A DNA stretch of 64,000 bases from Hepsetus odoe (lineage: Eukaryota; Chordata; Actinopteri; Characiformes; Hepsetidae). Under the pieces are notes generated by a model, which was not told where the DNA came from, did no database searches, and saw nothing but the letters and a program-made list of their open reading frames with translations. The DNA lies in NCBI GenBank assembly GCA_017165825.1, contig CM029368.1, forward strand, positions 31,342,008 through 31,406,007. Reading direction: 5' to 3'. How positions within the stretch are numbered: the stretch's first letter is position 1; each line of letters begins with the position of its first letter. Made by a program: the position numbers and the translations under genes. Below, in pieces: positions 24,752-35,300 of this stretch.

Positions 24752-27700
24752 ATGCTTTCATTACAAGCCAAAGGCCTTCTCTTTCTGTTGTGCTGCAGGA
24801 ACTTTAGCCCCTACTTGCTCAGCTGCCAAACAGGCCATCAACAACAGTTCCCTCAATGAAGAGCTCCGTTAGTGCTTCTCCTGATGGTTGCAAGGATAGT
24901 TCAAGAGCACAGGATAGCTAATGATCTCAAAACACTTGGTGTATTGTGGTGAAAATGCTATAAACTAGTCTTGCCCTCAGGTTCATATGAGGTGAAAGTT
25001 ATTGGTAAGTAGGACCTTCCTGCTACATCCACTTTTCAACTCAGAGCTGAACTGGAGTCTCTGTTTATTTTATCATTTAACTCTGTTGTTAAACTGGAGC
25101 TAGGTAGAAGTAACATAATCTAAATTAGAATTGTGTGCCAGTTAGAATAATGTAACTAAGAAATGACCAGATTTAGCCTTCTACTCTTTGACATGCCTTC
25201 TATCAGGCTTATCAGGAAGCATCACCTGTCCTGAGTATTTGTTAATGTGGCTGTTATGAATACATCCTAAACTGGAGATCAAGATGGTGGTGGTTTTTTT
25301 TTTTTTTTTTTTTTTTTTTGGCAGGAGGGCAAATGCACACTAAGTCTTGTATCATAAGTGCTGGAAAGAATGATATTGCCACACTATCTTGTGCTAACTC
25401 CACTCGTACACCTTCCCAGACACTCCACTGTTAGGCTGGTGTTAAAAATACTTCATCCAAGCTCTCATTTCAGCCACTGTCACACTGTAGCTTTCCACAA
25501 TCCCCACTTACTGATGAAGCGCTGTCAATCACATGCCTAAAGCTCTTGGCCAACGACAGCCCTGTATGGGGCATTTGCTTTCTTACTGTGCCTAGGACCC
25601 CCTTTGGTTCCAGTTGCTAACATGCCCTCAGCACGCATTAATGATGTATCCATTTTCCCTGTTGCACACTTTGCTCCCTTCCAGGGCACACCGTTGGCCC
25701 CTGTTCGAGATGCCCTCTGTCCCACCTGGGAATTGCCCTCAGCACCATCTGTGATGTAGCTATGTGGTTCTGTTACCTGAGCCCCTCTCCAACTAGTTGA
25801 TTGACAGTTACTGACCATATACTAGGTTACATGGTTGAATAATGGATCAGGACTATGATGGACTGATGTTGCACTGAATAAGCATGTGCTAAATGCTGTA
25901 ATGTGTTAGTTTCTCTCTCTCAGGCTTATCAGGAAAGCATCCTGTCTTGGAGCACCAGTGACTGTGGCTGCTCTCTGGTCAAGGAGCAGAGCAAGAACAT
26001 CCTTGACATCAGCTACACCGGCTGTCATGTCACTCTTGAGGTGGGCAACTTTAAAATGGTTTGGTTGAAGCCAAGCTATAGATCTGGAACACAAATTTAA
26101 GGCTTAATTTTAGGGCTTTGAAGCATGACTTTCTAAACCTGAATCAATTACTGTCTGCGTCATTGAATCAAATGACAAACGAACCATTTCTTTGATGTTT
26201 GCAGGATGCAGTGCTCTCTGAGGATCTTGTGTAAACAGTGCTGGAGAGCTTGATATTGCTACAACCTTGTCATGCCAACATCAGTCATGGGCTTCACAAG
26301 AACCATACTGTTTGCCCTTTCAGGCTGGTGCACATATGATCATAACCTGCATTAACCTCTTCCATGCCTGCAGTCCTGTCCCACTCCAGTGGTGTACCCA
26401 CCATGCCTCCATATGCAGGAATCCCTGGTGTAGCCTCCACACCTGCAGGGCCTGGCCTACCTGGAGGCATACCCACCTTGCCTCCATTCCCTGGAATGCC
26501 CAGTGGTATAGCCCCCACACCTGCAACAGGTGTCCTGCCCCCACCTGCTGATCCAGGAATGCCTGGTGTCCCCATCTGCACACTGCGGTGTTGTTCACCT
26601 GGTGGCGTACCCGCCATACCCACATACTCCCAGTAATGCCAGGTGGTTTAGTCCCAGCACATGCAGCTAATTGTCCTGTCGCCTGCATCCGCGAGGTGCC
26701 TGCAGGTGCGCCTGCCATTTCTTTGCCATTCCACACTTCCCAAGATAGCCGATTGTACAAGCGAGAGTGGTAGTCTTGTTCTTTTTGCATATTGGCCAAA
26801 TCTGCGTTTGACTGCTTCTGTGTGAGCGTTGCTAGTTATAACTTAACACATGATTGTGCTATTGCAGTTAAAAGATCACATAATTTGAATTCTCTTATCT
26901 AAACAGTGACTTGTCTCCTATGAATATTTCTGTAAAAGCCTCTTCCTGTGCCTAACAGTGTTCTGAAACAAGATTGATGAATAGTTTGGTTGAATATTTA
27001 GTTGGCAGTGGGAAGCGGAGTTGAAGGTTTCAGAATAATTTGACTCCTCTTAGCTTTCACAAAACTGAGAATCAGTGCAGTGGACCCAGGCTATTCCACC
27101 TAGGCACAAATTTTGTTGCTAAACACAAGCCTTCATGCTGTTTTTACAAATATGGGTTCTCCCAGCCAGAGACACCATGCTATCCAGGAGCTACAGCTGC
27201 TCAATGCATGGAGAAAAGGATGCTTTGCGTGGATGTGACAACCTCTACATGTTACCACCACTATGAATGGTGTGTTTGAAGGGAAGGGGTGTAACTATGC
27301 ATAGGTATGCAGTGGAAATTCATGGAAGCTAGATGAGACATGTGGTCAGTATAAAGATGGTATAAAGACCCCAAGAATGGGGATGTACTTCCAGCCATAA
27401 ACAGTCTGGTGCTTGCTCTGTTGGTTTAAAAAAGCGATCAGGCTGTGCTTTAGGTGCAGGGAGGGTCAGGCCATAGGGTAGATTTAACAAATCTACCCTG
27501 ACTTCCAGAAAGGATTTACTCGGTTCTATTCTTTGCTACATAGATTTGAAGTATTTGATGCTTCAATAATGCGTTAGATACTTTAGAAATTGCATCTGGT
27601 TTGTGTGCAATATAAACTTGCCTCAACTTTTCCTCCCTTGTCTAGAGTGTACAGCTGATGGGCACTTTGTGTTTACGTTCCTCCAAATGCAAAAGCGTCC

Positions 27701-29595
27701 CCTGAACCCAGCTGGTTGACTGCCAACTGGAAATGTGGCTGTCGACCTGTGATTTTACTTAACAAAGACTTTGCTGTCTTTAAATTCGGGTGACAGATGT
27801 GGAACTCATTCTTCACGTGAGTTCCTTCTCGTTCACACAGAAATTGTTTGGTTGTCTTGCTTTACATTTATTTTGGCGTTTTTCTTAATGCAGCAAATCG
27901 GACTGCTCCACTATATACATGGCTGAAGTGCAATCGGCTTTGAGGACACTTAACCTCAAGTATGCGGTCATCACCAGAGAGCATGCTTTCAGGTGAGTCT
28001 GTGTGGTTTTCTTAAGCATGATTCTAAACATGGGAGTGAATTCTTGAATGTGGGTGATGCTGTAATGTGGGGTTTACATTGCCTTCCAGACTGCTGATTG
28101 AGTGTCGCTACTCCCAAGTCACCTCAGACCTTGAGGGAAGGGGTGTGGGCCAGTGCTGGGTACATGGTGATGGCTCCCAACCACACACCGTGCGTGGTGA
28201 GCCAGAGGATTATATAGCGTTCAACTCCAGAATAGCAGTGTAGGTGTGTATAATGGCTAGCGTTTTGAAAATGGATGTACAGAAATATTCTTTGACCTTG
28301 CTAAACTAGAATCAGTTGTCTTCATTACTCATGCCTCAATTAATTACAAATGAAATCTCTCCTATGCAGACAATACCTTCTCCAGATTCTACCCTCAATA
28401 TCACCAGCCTTTGAGAGAAACTCTGGGTAAACCAGTATACTTGGAAGTGCGTCTAAATTCCCCGAGGCCTGAAGCAACTTTGCTTGTCCATTACTGTGTG
28501 GCCTACCCTCGCTCAGCCAAGAGTGCCTTGGTTCTGCTGTATGATGGGTAGGTTAAAAGAAAACAGCTCAGCCTTGCCATTGTGATTTTTCAAAAAGCCT
28601 TAGTAAAACTATTGAAACTAACAGCAGGTGCTTGACAGCACATGGATCTGCACTTTTTTTTTTACTTCAATTAAAAGCCTGACTAAATGGTTTCAATCTA
28701 GAATGAGATTATGTATGAGTAACTCATCTTCCAACAATATGCATATTCCCGGGGTTTGCAATGAAGCAGTTCAATTTCATGGTAAAGGGGAGACTAGGAT
28801 TGGATTTTGAAGCCCATATAGTCTTGATTGTACTGACTGGGTCAAACTTGCATGTTCTAGTGAGGTCTCAAGCTGCTGTTCCTGGAGTAACGATCATGAA
28901 CATTAAAATGGCTGTTTCAGAAGCTAACCTTGGTTCACATGCCGTAGATGGTGATAAGGGGGCTATATTGTAGGTTTTTGTAGCTCTTGCAACTGGAAAT
29001 ACAGCAAGATGTGACCCTGCTGTGACTGTATTCTAGCTCGAAGCCCTGGATTTGAGGGTGTTAAAATTGCTGCCTTGTTTGGTCTCTCAATTGTTCTGCA
29101 GTTGTGCCAACCCTTTCGACTCTGATATAGCATGATAGGTCCTCCCATGTGGCTGATTCACACAGACTACGTCATCGGCGCGCTTGAAGTGAAGGCTTTC
29201 CAGTTCATGGACCAAACCACCAATCAATACCTTGATGAAGAGGTGCAGTAGACCCACTTTACTCAGACCTGATTAAAATGTCTCAGATGACCTATTACGT
29301 TCTTCATCCTCTGAATCTACTTCATGTGCTCCCACTGAAAGGTCTGCATGCCTTCTGAGGCTCATGTGAGCAGATGTGCTTTGAGGTATGTTCCTTTCCC
29401 ATAGAAACAATGGTCACATGTCTAACTGCTTTGACTTTGCTCGGTGAACTTGGTTTCCAACTCTGTTAAATTGTGTTTTTAAAGGTGGATCCGGTAAAAG
29501 CTAGTCCTGTCTGGCAAAGCTACTGAAGCTGATTCTACCTTTTTGAATGCTGTTCAGTTTTAATGTTCTGAATCTTTCTTCTCTTGTAGCCCTGA
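24752..29595 (+). pseudogene. ZP1/ZP4-like gene, copy 5 (frame broken as given)
   Basis: Exons: 1 (24752-25004, shifted after CCRN), 2 (25924-26040, 117 instead of 119 nt), 3 (26204-about 26769, proline-rich, long open runs near 26364-26636), 4 (about 27148-27269, damaged), 5 (27646-27826), 6 (27894-27992), 7 (28090-about 28241), 8 (28370-28547, 178 nt, same length as in copy 6), 9 (29102-29242), 10 (about 29313-29385) and 11 (29590-29595, CCC TGA). AATAAA lies at 29638. Intron 8 (28548-29101) contains about 300 nt of sequence not found in copies 1-4. Exon 9 keeps AATCAATACC and the GTGCAG donor, as in copy 6. Copy 5 is thus intermediate between the 1-4 group and the 6-7 group. Confidence 0.75.
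25206..25790 (+). pseudogene. Relic exon 2 and exon 3 of copy-6 type inside copy 5
   Basis: Relic exon 2 starts at 25206 and is truncated. Relic exon 3 starts at 25325 after a T tract of about 24 nt. It retains GCACGCATTAATGATGTA and GGGCACACCGTTGGCCCCTG, both close to the copy-6 repeat exon, but has no open frame. Confidence 0.7.
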
Positions 29596-30151
29596 CAAGA
29601 TGATTGCTGGTGACTGTTGGATGTTTCAATGTTCTCAAATAAAAAGTAAAATAAAAATAATCCTGCAAACTGTGTTCATTTGCATATGTCCTGTCCTAGT
29701 TTCTGACATTTTCATTTAGCACTGGAACTAGAGTTGTGGTCAATGTCAAAAATACCAAAAGCGTCCATATGGCCTTGAATTGGTATCCATGTTCCATAAT
29801 GTGGTCTTCAAATCTCTCAAATGTGACCTTGTTACTTTAGCAGTCTGTGAAGCTACAGAATTGTGTTCCATTTAAATGGGCTAGCAGTTTGAATCAAAGC
29901 TGTGAAGTGTAAATTTTACCCTTGGTGAGCCTGAGGCACCCCAAGTTTATCTAATAGTGTGTGCTGTAAGGGTGAGAACTCCATGCTGGAGTATTTCACC
30001 TTTTTCAGATTTGAATGTCCTTTACACAAAGATTCTTGTTGGTAGTCTAAAGCGTGCTAGTGCAATGCTTGTCCACACTCGTGACTGAGATTGGACCACC
30101 TCCTAAATGACTGATCAGCTGATTGTGCCAGAAAGATTCAAACAGCATGGC

Positions 30152-30329
30152 AATGGTCTAGTGGTAGAGATTAACTTGCCTATGGTCCTCTGGATCCAAG
30201 AGGTCCCAGGTTCGAATCCACACTCAGCACTACTGCTGGGTCCCTAGGCAAGACCCTTAACCCTGAATTGCTCCAGGGGGACTCTCCCTGTAATCTGGAT
30301 AAGAGTGTCTGCTAAGTGCCGTAAATGTG
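30152..30329 (+). mobile_element. tRNA-derived SINE with L2-type tail
   Basis: Head GGTCTAGTGGTAGAGATTAA with B-box GGTTCGAATCC, tail CTGGATAAGAGTGTCTGCTA ending GTAAATG. It is not present at this place in spacers 1-4. Confidence 0.85.
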
Positions 30330-30879
30330 AACTGCAACATTTGGGTTGCACATTACTCACTGAATGTGCTTCAGTAAGTAACAATACTGCCATGTGTGCC
30401 CATTGCGCATAGTGACAGTGAATGAATGCTCAAAGGATGTTTCTGATTAATACATTTAAGACACTACAGCCTTTTAGCTGCTGGTGATGCAGTAGTTCAC
30501 AGTGGCTGGTTATTGTCATTAACACAGGAGTTGTGCTCAGGGATACCTGGGACCTTAAACTGTGGCTGCAGTAAAATTGCCTTTTTTTTTTTCCCTTAGG
30601 AAAGTCCTAACAGTGAAATGACCCAGAAGTATAAAAAAACACAGCCATGACTGCTGGGCTATACTTGTATAGTTAAGTAAACTTCCTCTCTTGTAACCTA
30701 GCCCATGACAACACCAATATATGGGCAGAGCTGACTAGTATGTGGAACAACTTGACAACTAGAGAGCATTCAAAATTAAGATGATGGACAGTAAGTTTAT
30801 AACCATTTTATTCTCATAGAGTGGAAGGCAGAAATTGTGGACAGGTTACAGTCCAGGTTGCAGGACACACACACCTAGG

Positions 30880-30935
30880 GGTCACTTGCTATCTCCACCC
30901 ACCTGATGTGCATCTTTTTGGACTGAACCCAGAAA
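30880..30935 (+). other. Empty insertion site of the family A SINE in spacer 5
   Basis: The flanks that surround the SINE in units 1-4 (TAGCATCTCCACT on the left, ATGTGCATGTTTTTGGACTG on the right) are joined here with nothing between them but a short stretch: TGCTATCTCCACCCACCTGA runs into TGTGCATCTTTTTGGACTG. This is an in-window control showing that the SINE arrived after unit 5 split from units 1-4. Confidence 0.7.
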
Positions 30936-31238
30936 GGACCCGGAGCACCAAGGAATCAAAGCATTACCAACTGCACAACTGCTGACAAGGGTGACTTCTC
31001 AAAATGCTAAGGAAAGGAGATTCTTGAGTTGAGGAGAGTTTCTTGCAGCAGCAATATTTAAAGCACACTTTGGCACAAAAATAAGTGCTCAACATACCAG
31101 TAAGAACATAATTGATCAAAAAAAATATCTCCCATGAGAAATACATTTGTGCACAGAATGTTAACTCTGTTATTTCTTAAGACATGATAAATAATATCCA
31201 TTACAAGCTGAATTATAAGCTGTACCTTGAACCTTATT

Positions 31239-31807
31239 CTAAATATTAGTATTGTTAATATCTTACACACTAAATGTGTTTCCCCTGTGGTCTAAACACA
31301 AATGGCTGTACAAAAAGCCTCCAGTGAGTCTACACCTGCTTAGCGGCTGAGGTCCTTTGAAGGTGCTAGAAATCTCATGAGTCATTTTTATGACACTGTG
31401 GTAGCGTCATTGTTTTTTATGCTGTGGTCTGCTGGTGTGGAAGAATTACCCGAGAGGGACAGAGAGCTAAACAAGCTGGTCAAAGAGGGCCAGCTCTGTC
31501 CTGGATTGCCCACTCAGAGATTCATCGAGCAGGTAGAGGAGGAGAAGGATGTTCTCCCAAACTAACATCCATCGCCAGTCCAACTTCTCCACCTACACAA
31601 GACTGTCTGAGCACTGAGCAGCTCGTTCAGCAGCAGACTATTGAACCCACAATTAGCCAGAAGGAGGCTTTCTTCTACTTGGTCCACATTCTTACCTCAC
31701 GGCCATCAGACTCCAAAATTCATCAATTCATCGCCATAACATTACATCATTATGAACATTGCTTGTTTATTATTATACATTATTATATATTATATATTAT
31801 CATTGTA

Positions 31808-31845
<38 letters not shown>

Positions 31846-32152
31846 CACATTCGTTTTATTTATGTTTGTTACTCTTTTAATTTATTTTAAACTTATTTAT
31901 TACTTCTTTATAATAGCATATATAATATAATATGTAAATAGATTATTTATTACTTATAGCTCCTGCTCCTGTACTTGCTCCTGTACCTGTTCCATGTTCC
32001 TCATTCTTTTTCTTTATATATATTTTTTTTTTCTTTTCTTCTATTTCTGCACATCTACCTGTCTATATTTTCCACCTTTATAAGAGACCTGTAACGGCCA
32101 AATTTTCCATTCGTGTGATAATAAAAGATTTCTCTCCTCTCTACTCTACTCT
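31239..32152 (+). mobile_element. 5'-truncated retrotransposon (probable LINE 3' end) just upstream of copy 6
   Basis: In unit 1 the text AAGCTGTACCTTAAACCTCATT runs straight into the promoter block. Here about 910 nt intervene. The insert ends with a TAATAAAAGATT signal and (TCTAC)n/(TCTCC)n-like repeats at 32126-32152, typical of a LINE 3' terminus. Short coding remnants occur (31377-31565), and an ATT microsatellite lies inside. The LINE family is not certain. Confidence 0.6.
31780..31940. repeat. AT-rich microsatellite, (ATT)n core
   Basis: Direct run of ATT units at about 31808-31840 inside a longer A/T-only stretch. It lies within the retrotransposon insert upstream of copy 6. Confidence 0.9.
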
Positions 32153-32327
32153 AATGGTTGTGTGCTTGTTTAGAAACTGTTTAGTGTGTAAGTATGCAGT
32201 TTGGGACACAGCTCCAGGTTCCTTAATTTGGCCAGGTGTTCATAATCAGTGGAGAGCTCCTGAGTCTTTTAAGTTTGGGTGGAGTAACAGGACCGTGACT
32301 GTGCACTCTGGGGCTGGGATTGACAAC
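32153..32327 (+). promoter_or_regulatory. Conserved promoter block of copy 6
   Basis: Block shared with all other copies although the flanks are unrelated: GTATGCAGTTTGGGACACAG, E-box CAGGTG (32233-32238), TCTTTTAAG (32275-32283, TATA-like) and GAGTAACAGGACCGTGACTG. In mammals and fish, FIGLA acts on E-boxes of zona genes in oocytes. Assigning this E-box to FIGLA is inference. Confidence 0.55.
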
Positions 32328-35300
32328 ATGCTTTTATTACAAGCCAAAGGCCTTCTCTTTCTGTTGTGCTGCAGGAACCTGCTTCTTGCTCAGCGGACAG
32401 AGCAGGATAGTGTGGCAATGGGGCCTGTAAATGCATACTCTGAGCAGGCCATCAACAACAGGTCCCTCAATGAAAGAGACCCTTTAGTGCTTCTCCCTGA
32501 TGGACTGCAGGATAGTTTAAGAGAGCTGCAGGATGGCTTAAGAGATCTCCAAAAACACTTGGTGTTTTGTGGTGAAAATGCTATGCAAGTAGTCTTACCC
32601 TCAGGTTCATATGAAGTGAATGTTATTGGTAAGTAGGACCTTCCTGCTACATCCAGAGTCTCTGTTTTCTTTAAATATTTTTGGACTCATGCTTTGTTGT
32701 ATTCTGCAAGAATGGCTTTAGTAATTCAACTGTTTAAATGGAGCTAGGTAGAAAAGAGAAAATGGGTGAAGTATATTTATAATCATATATATTATTCCAG
32801 TTAGAGTAGTATAAACGCAGAAGTAACCAGATTTGCCTTTACTCCTTCCTACAAAAGATCATGTATTCTCTCCCAGGCTTATCAGGAAAGCATCCTGTCC
32901 TAGAGGCTCCAAATGACTGTGGCTGCTATCTGGTTAAGGAGAATAGTAAGAGTATCCTTGATGTAAGCTATACCAGCTGTTATGTCACTATTGAGGTGGG
33001 CAACTTGAATTTCTGCTAGACCCCTTTTTTTTTTTTTTTTTTTTTTTTTATTTAAGCTATAGTTGCAATTGAATTGTTTACTATAGTACTTTAAGGTTTA
33101 ACCCCAAACCTGTCTTGACTGAGTAAATATTTTCATAACTGAGAAACTTGTTGGTTGTGGTGTGTGTGTGTGTGTGGGTTTTTTTTGCAGGAGGGCAAAT
33201 ACACTCTAAGAGTCCTGTATCGCAACAGTGCTGGACAGATTAACGTTGTGACACTATCTTGTGCCAACACCACCCATACATCTTTCCAGACACCCCACTG
33301 TTTACTGTTAGGCTTGTGTTCACAGAATACATCATCCAAAGAAGCTCTCTTTTCAACCGCTGTCACAGGCTTGCCCCTGACCCCACTTACTGATGCACCT
33401 GTCAATTACATTCCGATGGCTCTTGTGACAACCTCAGCCCCTGTGCAGGGCATTCCCTCTTTTACTGTGCCTGGGACCTCTTCAGGTCCAGTTGCCAACA
33501 CGCCCTTAGTACCCATCAATGATGTATTCATGGTTCCTGTTATGCCCTCAGCCCCTGTCCAGGGCACACCCTCAACCCCAATTACAAACACACCCTCAGC
33601 ACCTATCAACCATGTATCCATGGCCACTGCCCATGGTGTGCAGTTGGTTCCACTTAAACACACATCCTCAGTACCCATCAATGATGTATCCATAGTTCCT
33701 GTTGCACCCTCGGCCCCCTTCCAGGACACGCCCTCTGCTCCAACTACAGATGCACCCTCAGCACCCATCAATGATGTATTCATGGTTCCTGTTATGCCCT
33801 CAGGCCCTGCCCAGGGCATGCCTTCAGCCCCAATTACAGATGTACCCGTCAATGATGTATTCATGGTTCCTGTTATGCCCTCAGGCCCTGCCCAGGGCAT
33901 GCCTTCAGCCCCAATTACAGATGTACCCTCAGTACCCGTCAATGATGTATTCATGGTTCCTGTTATGCCCTCAGGCCCTTCCCAGGGCATGCCTTCAGCC
34001 CCAATTACAGATGTACCCTCAGTACCCATCAATGATGTATTCATGGTTCCTTTAACGCCCTCGGCCCCCGTCCAGGGCACGCCACTTGCAAAAGCACCCT
34101 TCAATGATGTCTCCATATTTCCTGTTATGCCCTTGGCCCCAATTACCAATGCACCCTCAGCATCCATCAATGATGTATCCATTGTTCCTGTTACACCCTC
34201 TGCTCCCCTCCAGGGCACGCCCTTGGCCCCAGCTACAGATGCACCCTCAGCACCCATCAATGATGAATCCATAGTTCCTGTTACGCCTTTGGGCAATATC
34301 CGGGGTGTGCCATTGGCCCCACGTACAGATGCATCCATCAGTGATGTATCCATGGTTCCTGTTACACCCTCTGCCCAAAATCAGGGCACCCCATCGGCCC
34401 CGATCCAGGTCCTGCCCTCTGCTCCACTTCCAATAGGACCCTCAGCACCCATCAATGATGTATTGATGGTTCCTGTTATGCCCTTGGCCCCAACTACAGA
34501 GGCACCCTCAGCACCCATCAATGATGATTCCATGGTTCCTTTCCAGGGCACGTTATCTGCTCCCATTCCCACAATCCCCTTGGTTCCATTTATTAGCAGG
34601 CCCATGGTCCTTGAGACTCCCTTGACCCCAGGTCCCAGAATGCTATCTACTGCCATCTCACCTTTATCCCCTGTTATCAGCACACACGCGGTCCTTGAGA
34701 CCTCCTCAGCCCAGGTCTCTGCAATGCCCTTGGCCCCACTTGCTGGCACACCCTTGTACCCTGTCTCACCATTGGCTACAGTTGCAAGCACACAAAAGGT
34801 CCTTGATCCAACCTTGTCTAGAGTCCATACCATGCACCTAGCCACGGTCACTAGCACTCGTGTGAATAATGAGATGGCCCAGGTCCATGCCACACCCTCA
34901 GTTATTGTTGGCAATGCCAAAATTATTCATGGGACACCCCCGGCCCAGGTCCCCACAACATCATCTGCCACAGTTGCCAGCATTCACATGATGCATGGTA
35001 TGTCCCCCACCTGGGTCCCTGCCACACCCTTGGCCAGAGTCTCCAGCACCCATGTAGCTAATGGAATGCCTATTGCCTTCATCCAAGGTACAGCCCCTGC
35101 CTTCTACACCACTATGGCTCCCAAGATACCTTCAGTCCAAGTCCCCACAAAGTCCTTACCTCAGGTCGCCAGGTCACACTTGGTCACTGCAAAGCCTTCT
35201 GCCAGGGTCCCTGCCTTGGACCTGTTAAGCAACAAACAAATGGCCAACCCATCATCCCTGAACACGGTCTCTTTTACTCCGATTGCCCGGGTTCTGGCCA

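Larger units (their letters stand above)
29644..31238 (+). repeat. Spacer of array unit 5 (older, diverged form)
   Basis: Homologous to spacers 1-4 (TTTCTGACATT-AGCACTGGA, GGGCTAGCAGTTTGAATCAA, TTTGGCACAAAAATAAGTGC) but clearly more diverged by substitution. It has its own SINE at 30152-30329 and lacks the family A SINE. No gene is visible. Confidence 0.75.

Noticed and set aside
31424..31930. 168-codon + strand open frame before copy 6
   Set aside because: It is half LINE remnant and half ATT microsatellite read as polytyrosine. No sign of a real gene.
32368..32373. CTGCAG in exon 1 as a splice acceptor that would split the signal peptide exon
   Set aside because: The frame is open across it in copies 2, 6 and 7, and the joined reading gives a normal hydrophobic signal peptide. 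No matching donor lies just upstream.
33406..34920. Long open frames on the - strand opposite exon 3 of copy 6 (315 and 179 codons)
   Set aside because: They are shadows of an in-frame codon-multiple repeat. Their content (TGTMNTSLMGAEG) just mirrors the sense repeat, and there are no supporting splice sites or related proteins.
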